A DNA stretch of 5,826 bases from DAMCAP01 sp964369265 (GTDB lineage Bacteria > Bacillota > Clostridia > Oscillospirales > Ruminococcaceae): the NCBI GenBank assembly GCA_964369265.1, contig CAYJEV010000104.1:1-5826 (forward strand), in the 5' to 3' direction. The notes under the pieces were generated by a model, which did not search any database, was not told the origin of the DNA, and saw nothing but the letters and a program-made list of their open reading frames with translations. Of this stretch, positions 1 to 5,493 are shown in pieces. The translations under genes and the position numbers were made by a program. The stretch's first letter is position 1, and each line of letters starts with the position of its first letter.

Positions 1-160
1 ATGTGAAAGCTGTTTAGTTTTTTTTAGTGTTTCGCTTTCTGCGGAAAGCGCCAAAGGGGCAGCCCTTTGATGCTGAAATTTTTTGAAAAAAATTTAGCAA
101 AACTTTATGTAAGCCTAGCGGAACACTGCAAATTTATTGCGAAATCCTTTAGTCATTAGC
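1..160 (+). repeat. Left copy of a hairpin-rich long inverted repeat
   Basis: This stretch is the reverse complement of a second copy at 5494-5667. Positions 1-106 match 5562-5667 at 104 of 106 bases by hand alignment, with an unbroken identical block of 81 bases (26-106 against 5562-5642). Positions 107-160 are more diverged, and the right copy has 14 extra bases there. The copy contains four consecutive stem-loops: 6-21 (AAAGCT, GTTT loop, followed by a T run), 33-50 (CGCTTTC/GAAAGCG), 52-69 (CAAAGGG/CCCTTTG) and 71-99. It has no credible ORF. Two stems contain a G-T pair that is stable only if the plus strand is the RNA, so the element probably reads inward from the left edge. It may extend past the window start. 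It could be a MITE-like or REP-like interspersed element or a structured RNA; the family is not recognised. Confidence 0.9.
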
Positions 161-161
161 T

Positions 162-202
162 AAAAAAAGCACCCACACCGCATATTTGCAGTCAGGGTGC
201 TT
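162..202 (-). terminator. Rho-independent terminator of the alcohol dehydrogenase gene
   Basis: On the minus strand, AAGCACCC (202-195) pairs with GGGTGCTT (174-167), an 8-bp stem. The 20-base loop holds a small inner GCA/TGC helix. A run of seven T residues (168-162) follows, partly within the stem. It lies about 24 bases after the TAA stop of the dehydrogenase gene, the expected place. The T run abuts the inner edge of the left repeat. Confidence 0.85.
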
Positions 203-225
203 AGGGTACTGAGCATTAAGCTTAA

Positions 226-1407
226 TTAAAAATTAACCTCTGTGCCATAGTAAGTGCATTTGAATAGCTCTGCCATTTGATCAGCATTGATAGAGCGAGG
301 GTTAGTTCCTGTGCAAGCATCAGAAACTGCTAGAGGAGCAAAAGTTGGAAGCTTCTCTAAGAATTCAGCCTCATTAATTCCAAACTCTTTTAAAGTGTGT
401 GGAATTTCAAGTTGTGTGTTCATATAGTCAATCTTGCTGCATAATAGATTTATAGTTTCAGCATCGTCCTTGCCAAAAATACCAATCGCATTCGCAATCT
501 CAACATATCTCTTCGCTGCTCTTTCATCCTTTTTGTTGTAGTGGATGGAGAAAGGAAGATAGATAGCGTTTGCACATCCATGAGGAATGTGTCCAGTTGA
601 GAAAACAGCTCCTGTCTTATGCGCCATTGAGTGAACTATACCAAGTATTGCATTTGAAAAAGCCATACCAGCTAAACACTGAGCGTAGTGCATCTTTTCC
701 TTAGCAACTTTATCGCCTTTAAATGAGTTGTGTAGGTTAGCAACAACCATTTGGATAGCCTTAATAGCAAGACCATCTGTGAAGTCGTTGGCAGCTGTTG
801 AAACATAAGCTTCTATAGCATGAGTTATAGCGTCCATTCCTGTGTGTGCAACAAGTTGAGCTGGCATTGTTTCAGCGATGTCAGGGTCAACAATAGCGAT
901 GTCTGGTGTTATATTATAATCTGCTAGAGGATACTTAACGCCCTTTTCATAGTCTGTTATAACAGAGAAAGCTGTTACCTCTGTCGCAGTACCAGAAGTT
1001 GATGGAATAGCAACAAATTTAGCCTTAGTTCTTAGCTCTGGGAAAGAGAAAGGAACTGTTAGTTGCTCAAAAGTTGTTTCTGGATATTCATAAAATGCCC
1101 ACATAGCCTTAGCAGCATCAATTGGAGATCCACCACCAATAGACACAATCCAGTCTGGTTGGAATTTAGTCATTGCAGCAGCGCCCTTCATTACTGTTTC
1201 AACAGATGGGTCTGGCTCAACATTTTCAAAAAGCTCAACTTCCATTCCAGCTTCTTTAAGATTATTTACTGTGCGATCAAGAAAACCAAATCTCTTCATT
1301 GATCCGCCACCAACAACTACAATTGCCTTTTTACCTTTTAGGTTTTTTAGCTCGTCTAATGTCCCGCTTCCAAAATAAGTATCTCTAGGAATTGTAAATC
1401 TGCCCAT
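226..1407 (-). CDS. Iron-containing alcohol dehydrogenase (butanol dehydrogenase-like)
   Basis: Group III, metal-dependent alcohol dehydrogenase, expected to reduce short-chain aldehydes to alcohols in the cytoplasm with NAD(P)H. The chosen start gives 393 residues, a usual length. Counted from an in-frame TTG at 1422 (five residues longer), the nucleotide-binding motif GGGSPIDAAK is at 96-105 and the SGTATEVT stretch at 143-150. The family metal ligands are all present: D197 and H201 (GMDAITHAIEAY), H264 (VHSMAHKTG) and H281 (IPHGCANA). The sequence closely resembles clostridial NADPH-dependent butanol dehydrogenases from memory, including the C-terminal YYGTEV. The upstream TTG sits next to and reads through the GGAGG site, and the ATG at 1413 is only 2 bases from it. 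The ATG at 1407 has 8-base spacing and gives MGRFTIPRDTYFG, as in relatives. It is a single-gene unit with its own promoter, Rex-like operator and terminator. Exact substrate and cofactor cannot be read from sequence. Confidence 0.95.
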   Translation of the reverse strand: MGRFTIPRDTYFGSGTLDELKNLKGKKAIVVVGGGSMKRFGFLDRTVNNLKEAGMEVELFENVEPDPSVETVMKGAAAMTKFQPDWIVSIGGGSPIDAAKAMWAFYEYPETTFEQLTVPFSFPELRTKAKFVAIPSTSGTATEVTAFSVITDYEKGVKYPLADYNITPDIAIVDPDIAETMPAQLVAHTGMDAITHAIEAYVSTAANDFTDGLAIKAIQMVVANLHNSFKGDKVAKEKMHYAQCLAGMAFSNAILGIVHSMAHKTGAVFSTGHIPHGCANAIYLPFSIHYNKKDERAAKRYVEIANAIGIFGKDDAETINLLCSKIDYMNTQLEIPHTLKEFGINEAEFLEKLPTFAPLAVSDACTGTNPRSINADQMAELFKCTYYGTEVNF

Positions 1408-1415
1408 ATTCATTA

Positions 1416-1420
1416 CCTCC
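1416..1420 (-). promoter_or_regulatory. Ribosome binding site deciding the dehydrogenase start
   Basis: GGAGG on the minus strand lies 8 bases before the ATG at 1407-1405. An in-frame ATG at 1413 is only 2 bases away, and an in-frame TTG at 1422 begins before the site itself. The start at 1407 is therefore preferred. Confidence 0.85.
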
Positions 1421-1439
1421 AAAAATTAAGTCATTATTA

Positions 1440-1469
1440 GTGTGTTAAAGATTTAACTATCTTACACAC
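1440..1469 (-). promoter_or_regulatory. Imperfect dyad in the dehydrogenase mRNA leader
   Basis: GTGTGT (1440-1445) pairs with ACACAC (1464-1469), and AAGAT (1448-1452) with ATCTT (1459-1463). A 2-base bulge and a 6-base loop complete the stem. Its centre differs by about 4 bases from that of the Rex-like dyad it encloses. It could be a 5' mRNA hairpin or a second operator overlapping the first. Confidence 0.45.
1442..1459. promoter_or_regulatory. Rex-like redox operator overlapping the dehydrogenase leader
   Basis: The 18 bases read GTGTTAA, four free bases, TTAACTA. They match 12 of the 14 fixed positions of the Rex consensus as remembered (TTGTTAA-N4-TTAACAA), and the core GTTAA-N4-TTAAC (1444-1457) is a perfect dyad. 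It begins roughly 8 bases past the predicted transcription start of the alcohol dehydrogenase promoter, where a bound repressor would block initiation or early elongation. Rex releases DNA when NADH is high, and fermentative alcohol dehydrogenases are classical Rex targets. The site is seen in the sequence; Rex as the binder is inferred, since no rex gene is in the window. Confidence 0.65.
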
Positions 1470-1473
1470 GTTT

Positions 1474-1502
1474 ATTATATTCCTTTGTTTAGTAATTGTC
1501 AA
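1474..1502 (-). promoter_or_regulatory. Exact-consensus sigma-A promoter for the dehydrogenase
   Basis: On the minus strand TTGACA (1502-1497) is followed by 17 bases and TATAAT (1479-1474), a perfect housekeeping promoter. Transcription is predicted to start near 1467, giving a leader of about 60 bases before the ATG at 1407. A promoter this strong generally needs repression, which fits the Rex-like operator immediately downstream. Confidence 0.88.
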
Positions 1503-1625
1503 TGATTATTTTAGTATTTGTATAATTTTGTAAGTTATTCCTATAACGCTATCTAAATATTGACTATGTTGTTAGAGGAGGATAAAAATAATTGTAAAGA
1601 AACAGTAAAACTCTATTCTTTGCTA

Positions 1626-1654
1626 TAGAAAAAGGACTTAATCTTTGTTATAAT
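1626..1654 (+). promoter_or_regulatory. Likely promoter of the betaine transporter operon
   Basis: A perfect TATAAT (1649-1654) is preceded, at exactly 17 bases, by TAGAAA (1626-1631), which matches TTGACA at 4 of 6 positions. The start is predicted near 1661, giving a leader of about 52 bases. The weak -35 box suggests moderate strength or activator dependence. No clear operator dyad was seen beside it. Confidence 0.62.
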
Positions 1655-1712
1655 GAATATAGTTATGCACTGGAAGAATTAAATAACAATTTTGGAAAAG
1701 TGAGGTAAATTT

Positions 1713-2711
1713 ATGAAAAATAATTGGAAAACGATTTTAAGTACATTATTAGTAGGAATGATGATAGTTGGTTGTGGCAGCGCAGAAACAGCAGAAACAG
1801 TAACAGTTGTGGCTTCAGATAATGGCTGGGACAGCCAAAAGCTGCATAATGAAATAGCAGGTCTTGTTATAGAGAATGCCTTTGAGGGATATGAGTTTGA
1901 AGTATCGACTGCCTCTTCAACTATGAACTGGCAAGCGCTTTTAGATGGCGATGTTAGCGTTGATATAGAAAGCTGGACAGATTCTGTTGTATCATATCAA
2001 GACGACATTGCAAGAGGAGATATAGTTGAAGTTGGTACTGTTGTTCCTGATAACAAGCAGGGCTTCTTTGTTCCTCGATATGTTATAGAAGGAGATGCCG
2101 AGAGAGGCATTGAGGCAATGGCTCCTGATTTAAAAACAGTCGCTGACTTAGCCAACTATCCAGAGCTTTTCCCAGATGAAGAAGATGAGAGCATGGGAAT
2201 GATATACGGTGCACTGCCAGGCTGGATGATTGACGAGGTTATGCACAAAAAATATCTATACTATGGTTTAGATGAGATGTATGTTTACAGAAGGCTTGGA
2301 AGCGAGGGAACGCTTTTCGCTTCAATGGTTTCTGCTTACAATAAAGGCGAGGGCTGGGTTGGATATTGTTATCAACCAACATGGGTGCTTGGGCAGCTAG
2401 ACATGGTAATGCTAGGCGACCAACCATACACTCCAGAGCTATATGCCGAGGGAGGAAGCGAAATTCCATCTCAAGAACTAAAGAATGTTATGAACAAAGA
2501 ATTTTCTGAGGCTAACCCAGAGATAACTGAGTTCTTCTCAAAATACCGAACTGGCGCAGATAAAGTCAACGAAGCACTTGCCTATTTAAGCGAGAACGAT
2601 GCAACTCATGAAGAAACTGCTATATGGATGCTAACAGAAGCATATCCTGAGCTATTAGATGAATGGCTAACACCAGAGCAGACAGAAAAAGTTAGAGCAG
2701 CTATAGCTTAA
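1713..2711 (+). CDS. opuAC: Glycine betaine/choline-type ABC transporter solute-binding lipoprotein
   Basis: Extracellular, membrane-anchored receptor (OpuAC/ProX family, type II periplasmic-binding fold) that captures a quaternary amine and delivers it to the permease encoded next. It has 332 residues, with a signal peptide at 1-20 and a lipobox IVGC with lipidation at C21. The mature part carries the family's tryptophan-rich pattern: W39 (DNGWDSQ), W73, W88 (IESWTD), W171 (ALPGW), W215 (GWVGY) and W224 (PTW), of which some should form the aromatic cage for the trimethylammonium head. Family stretches are NKQGFFVPRYVIEGD (about 114-128), MAPDLKTVADL (136-146) and KYLYYGLDE (180-188). The start is ATG with GAGG at 1702-1705, 7 bases away. 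It is first in the operon, 33 bases ahead of the permease, the reverse of the usual ATPase-permease-receptor order. Glycine betaine is the likeliest ligand; choline, carnitine or proline betaine are not excluded. Confidence 0.93.
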   Translation: MKNNWKTILSTLLVGMMIVGCGSAETAETVTVVASDNGWDSQKLHNEIAGLVIENAFEGYEFEVSTASSTMNWQALLDGDVSVDIESWTDSVVSYQDDIARGDIVEVGTVVPDNKQGFFVPRYVIEGDAERGIEAMAPDLKTVADLANYPELFPDEEDESMGMIYGALPGWMIDEVMHKKYLYYGLDEMYVYRRLGSEGTLFASMVSAYNKGEGWVGYCYQPTWVLGQLDMVMLGDQPYTPELYAEGGSEIPSQELKNVMNKEFSEANPEITEFFSKYRTGADKVNEALAYLSENDATHEETAIWMLTEAYPELLDEWLTPEQTEKVRAAIA

Positions 2712-2730
2712 TTGCTTTTCGCATAAGATA

Positions 2731-2735
2731 GGAGG
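2731..2735 (+). promoter_or_regulatory. Ribosome binding site supporting a TTG start for the permease
   Basis: GGAGG lies 9 bases before TTG at 2745 and 15 bases before the next in-frame ATG at 2751. Spacing favours the TTG. The difference is only two residues. Confidence 0.7.
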
Positions 2736-2744
2736 ATAGTCCTT

Positions 2745-3638
2745 TTGAAGATGAATTTACTATCGGCTTTTCCAGAGCAGTTCCAGTTTGAGCTCGGCTC
2801 TGGTATAGACGATGCTGTTAAGAATTTTAGTAATGAATACGATGCTCTGCTTGATGTAATAAAAGATGGTATTGTTCATACAATTGATGGAATAAACGAT
2901 GTTTTAGAGCTAATACCATGGTTTATATTAATAGCAATTGTCATGGCTTTAGGTTATTATACAACAAAGAAGATTAGCAACTCTGCTTTGTTTGGCGCAA
3001 TGCTGTTTTTTATAGGCATGTGCGGATTATGGGAGCAAATGCTTCAAACACTTAGCATTATTATCGCTTCTGTGTGCCTTGCCTTAATTTTAGGGTTTCC
3101 TTTGGGAATACTCTTATCGCTTAATGCGACTATTGATAAAATACTTCGCCCTCTTCTTGACCTTATGCAAACCATGCCAAGCTTTGTTTACCTAATACCA
3201 GCAGTTATGCTTTTTGGTATTGGCAAAACTCCAGCGCTAATCGCAACGACAGTGTATGCTATAGTGCCGATGATTAGGCTGACAAGTCATGGAATAGTGC
3301 ATGTGGACAAAGAAGTTGTGGAGGCGGCAACAGCCTTTGGATCAACCACCATGCAAACACTAATGAAGGTTCAAATCCCTCAAGCACTGCCAACCATAAT
3401 GGCTGGTGTCAACCAAACGATAATGATGGCTATGTCAATGGTTGTAACTTGTGCAATTATTGGAGCAGAGGGGCTTGGAATGTCAATACTTATAGCTGTT
3501 AATAGAGTTGAAATAGGAGCTGCCCTTCTTCCAGGCCTTGCTATTGTGTTTATTGCAATAACCTTAGATAGGCTAACACAGGGTGTTGGTAACACTCAGC
3601 TCGAAACGCTTAAACGCCCACCAACAAACAGGAGGTAG
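2745..3638 (+). CDS. opuAB: Glycine betaine ABC transporter permease
   Basis: Integral membrane subunit (OpuAB/ProW family) that forms the translocation channel of the betaine importer, probably as a homodimer. It has 297 residues. A soluble or amphipathic N-terminal part (about 1-55) is followed by hydrophobic segments near 57-72, 80-95, 103-125, 143-160, 163-178, 222-240 and 258-275. The inner-membrane EAA loop that docks on the ATPase is clear at 193-221: EAATAFG, then IPQALPTIMAG. Other family stretches are LMQTMPSFVYLIP (140-152) and GAEGLG (240-245). The TTG start has GGAGG 9 bases upstream; an ATG two codons later is the alternative. The TAG stop directly follows the GGAGG of the ATPase gene (3631-3635) and lies 3 bases before its ATG, so translation is probably coupled. 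No damage or missing motif was seen. Confidence 0.93.
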   Translation: MKMNLLSAFPEQFQFELGSGIDDAVKNFSNEYDALLDVIKDGIVHTIDGINDVLELIPWFILIAIVMALGYYTTKKISNSALFGAMLFFIGMCGLWEQMLQTLSIIIASVCLALILGFPLGILLSLNATIDKILRPLLDLMQTMPSFVYLIPAVMLFGIGKTPALIATTVYAIVPMIRLTSHGIVHVDKEVVEAATAFGSTTMQTLMKVQIPQALPTIMAGVNQTIMMAMSMVVTCAIIGAEGLGMSILIAVNRVEIGAALLPGLAIVFIAITLDRLTQGVGNTQLETLKRPPTNRR

Positions 3639-3641
3639 AGC

Positions 3642-4817
3642 ATGTCTGAAATTATAAGAGTAAAAAACCTATCAAAGCTCTATGGCTCTAACTATATATC
3701 TGCAACAGAAATGCTTAAAACTGGCTCTTCAAAAAAGGAAGTGCTGGATCAAACAGGTACAACTGCTGCCCTGTTTGATGTATCGTTTGATATAAATGAG
3801 GGAGAGATATTTGTTATCATTGGGCTTTCCGGCTCTGGCAAATCAACACTCATCCGATGCCTAAATGGTCTTAACAAGCCAACAGATGGCGAAGTGTTAG
3901 TTGGTGGAATGTCAGTTATCAGCCTTCAGAAAAAGGCTCTTAATGAATTTAGGAGAAGCGAGGTTGCGATGGTGTTTCAGCATTTTGGCTTGATGGATCA
4001 TCGTTCTGTCCTTTCAAACATAGCCTACGGCTTGGAGGTTAAGGGAGTTTCAAAGAAAGAAAGGGAGCTTAAAGCAAAAGAAATGACAGCTATGGTTGGT
4101 CTAGATGGGCTAGAGCATAGCAGCATTCGTTCTCTTTCTGGGGGAATGAAGCAGAGGGTTGGCATAGCGAGGGCGCTTGCAAATGATCCTAAAGTCCTTT
4201 TGATGGATGAGCCTTTTTCAGCGCTTGACCCTTTAGTTAGAAATGATATGCAGATGGAGCTTATTTCAATTCAGCGCAAGCTTAAAAAGACAGTTGTGTT
4301 TATAACTCATGACATAAACGAAGCTTTTAAGCTTGGCGATAGGGTTGCGATAATGCTTGATGGCAGATTAGTTCAGCTTGATACACCTGAAAATATGATA
4401 GCAAATCCAATTAACGACTATGTTCGTGAATTTATAAAAGATGCTGATCATAGCAGGGTGCTGACAGCAAAAAACATTATGCTAAGCTCTGATATGCATG
4501 TTAAAATTGGAGAGAAGCTTAGTGTTGCAGCAAGCAAAATACAAGAGTTTAGTTTGCTTGGGATTTCTGTTGTTGATGATAACGGAAAGTATCTTGGAGC
4601 GTTGCCTAGAGATATTGGCAACACAGAAAAATTTAGCGAGGAGAGCATAATAACAAAAGAGATGCTCATCGCCTCGCACCACACTTTACACACCACTTTA
4701 ATAAGAGAACTCATACCATTAGTTGTTAGCAGTCCTTTGCCTCTCGCAGTGTTAGACGAACAAGATAACTTCATTGGCTCTTTAACTAAGGCTTGTGTGC
4801 TTAGTAGTTTTATTTAA
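3642..4817 (+). CDS. opuAA: Glycine betaine ABC transporter ATPase with C-terminal CBS pair
   Basis: Cytoplasmic ATPase (OpuAA/ProV family) powering the betaine importer. It has 391 residues. The extra N-terminal stretch typical of the family (about 12-42, ATEMLKTGSSKKEVL) is present. Walker A GLSGSGKST is at 61-69, the Q-loop at Q113 (VFQHFG), the signature LSGGMKQR at 165-172, Walker B with the catalytic glutamate VLLMDEP at 185-191, SALD at 193-196 and the switch histidine at H223. All catalytic residues are intact. Residues about 278-391 resemble two degenerate CBS domains. In lactococcal OpuA this region senses ionic strength, so osmotic gating is plausible here. There is no acidic tail after the second CBS unit; the protein ends SSFI. 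ATG start with GGAGG 6 bases upstream. The next gene begins 17 bases after the stop. Confidence 0.95.
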   Translation: MSEIIRVKNLSKLYGSNYISATEMLKTGSSKKEVLDQTGTTAALFDVSFDINEGEIFVIIGLSGSGKSTLIRCLNGLNKPTDGEVLVGGMSVISLQKKALNEFRRSEVAMVFQHFGLMDHRSVLSNIAYGLEVKGVSKKERELKAKEMTAMVGLDGLEHSSIRSLSGGMKQRVGIARALANDPKVLLMDEPFSALDPLVRNDMQMELISIQRKLKKTVVFITHDINEAFKLGDRVAIMLDGRLVQLDTPENMIANPINDYVREFIKDADHSRVLTAKNIMLSSDMHVKIGEKLSVAASKIQEFSLLGISVVDDNGKYLGALPRDIGNTEKFSEESIITKEMLIASHHTLHTTLIRELIPLVVSSPLPLAVLDEQDNFIGSLTKACVLSSFI

Positions 4818-4822
4818 TTTTT

Positions 4823-4827
4823 GGAGG
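4823..4827 (+). promoter_or_regulatory. Ribosome binding site for a GTG start
   Basis: GGAGG lies 7 bases before GTG at 4835, which is in frame with the membrane protein that follows. No upstream ATG fits, and a GTG start is well supported. Confidence 0.8.
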
Positions 4828-4834
4828 AAATCTT

Positions 4835-5458
4835 GTGTCTAGTAATAATACCCTTTTTCGTTTAGTGAGATTAATTTTTGGTTTATTCGTTTTTGCTTTT
4901 GGGCTTATGGTAGTTAAGAATGGAAATCTTGGAATGTCTGCATGGAACACTTTGAATGACGGCATTATAAGGCATCTTCCTATAAGCTTTGGTCAGGCGA
5001 ACATTTCTATTTCCGTTATTATAGTTACAATATCTTATCTTGCAAAAGAGAAGATAGGTCTTGGAACTGTGCTTAATATGGTTAGTGTTGGAACGTTTAT
5101 GGATTTAATTGAAAACTTTAATCTAATTCCTGAAGCTGACAACTTTTTTGTTGGAGTAATAATGATATTTGTTGGAATGATCATTAATGCATTTGGAACT
5201 TGTATGTATTTAGGGGCTGGCTTTGGGGCAGGTCCTAGGGATGGTTTAATGCTGTTTTCGATGCGTGTTTCAGGACAACCTTTAGGGAAGTGTAGAATAG
5301 CAATAGAGGGAACTGTGTTTGTTATTGCTGTACTTTTAGGAGCGCAATATGGTGTTGGTACAGTTATCACAGCATTTTGCAACGGTCCTTTAATGCAGTT
5401 TATATTCAAGCAGATTAACTTTAAACCAAAAGAGCTTAAGCATCAATATTTATTTTAA
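4835..5458 (+). CDS. YczE/YitT-like multi-pass membrane protein, function unknown
   Basis: A 207-residue integral membrane protein of the YczE type, for which no transport substrate is established. Hydrophobic segments lie near 10-27, 52-69, 76-93, 104-125, 156-171 and 173-192. The glycine-rich family stretch GAGFGAGPRDGLM is at 127-139. The protein looks like an internal duplication: NLGMSAWNTLNDG (31-43) parallels GAGFGAGPRDGLM, and GLGTVLNMVSVGTFMDL (75-91) parallels GVGTVITAFCNGPLMQF (173-189). The GTG start has GGAGG 7 bases upstream. It follows the ATPase gene by 17 bases and precedes the operon terminator by 4, so it is very probably on the betaine transporter mRNA. That suggests, without proving, a job connected with osmotic adjustment or membrane transport. 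The C-terminus is short and basic (KPKELKHQ), probably cytoplasmic. Family call firm; function unknown. Confidence 0.82.
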   Translation: MSSNNTLFRLVRLIFGLFVFAFGLMVVKNGNLGMSAWNTLNDGIIRHLPISFGQANISISVIIVTISYLAKEKIGLGTVLNMVSVGTFMDLIENFNLIPEADNFFVGVIMIFVGMIINAFGTCMYLGAGFGAGPRDGLMLFSMRVSGQPLGKCRIAIEGTVFVIAVLLGAQYGVGTVITAFCNGPLMQFIFKQINFKPKELKHQYLF

Positions 5459-5462
5459 TTTT

Positions 5463-5491
5463 AAGCACTGCCGAAAGGTGGTGCTTTTTTT
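5463..5491 (+). terminator. Rho-independent terminator of the transporter operon
   Basis: AAGCACTGCC (5463-5472) pairs with GGTGGTGCTT (5477-5486) around a GAAA tetraloop. The stem is 10 bp with two central G-U pairs. Seven T residues (5485-5491) follow, partly in the stem. It begins 4 bases after the stop codon at 5458. The T run directly abuts the inner end of the right repeat copy. Confidence 0.93.
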
Positions 5492-5493
5492 AG

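Larger units (their letters stand above)
1408..1712. other. Divergent intergenic control region
   Basis: This 305-base AT-rich gap separates the minus-strand dehydrogenase from the plus-strand transporter operon. It contains the dehydrogenase promoter and operator dyads (1440-1502) and the main transporter promoter (1626-1654). Two weaker plus-strand promoter candidates are also present: TTGTCA (1496-1501) with TATAAT (1521-1526) at 19-base spacing, and TTGACT (1560-1565) with TAAAAA (1583-1588) at 17-base spacing. An isolated Shine-Dalgarno-like GGAGG lies at 1577-1581 with no usable ORF behind it. No small gene or recognisable riboswitch was seen. Confidence 0.8.

Noticed and set aside
1..160. 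CRISPR array or IS terminal repeat
   Set aside because: There are no evenly spaced direct repeats, and no transposase, IS-type short terminal repeat or visible target duplication. The structure is a pair of long inverted copies with internal hairpins.
1408..1422. Longer dehydrogenase starting at an in-frame TTG (1422) or ATG (1413)
   Set aside because: The TTG begins before the GGAGG site and the ATG at 1413 is only 2 bases after it. ATG 1407 has proper spacing and gives the family N-terminus.
1577..1594. Possible leader peptide after GGAGG at 1577-1581
   Set aside because: The only start-like codon at suitable spacing is TTG at 1592, immediately followed by TAA. No peptide can be supported.
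1661..1712. Riboswitch in the transporter leader
   Set aside because: The predicted leader is about 52 bases, AT-rich and without a convincing stem or known aptamer core.
5035..5409. Minus-strand open frame opposite the membrane protein gene
   Set aside because: It is antisense to a clear family member, rich in proline and isoleucine as expected for a shadow frame, and has no ribosome binding site.
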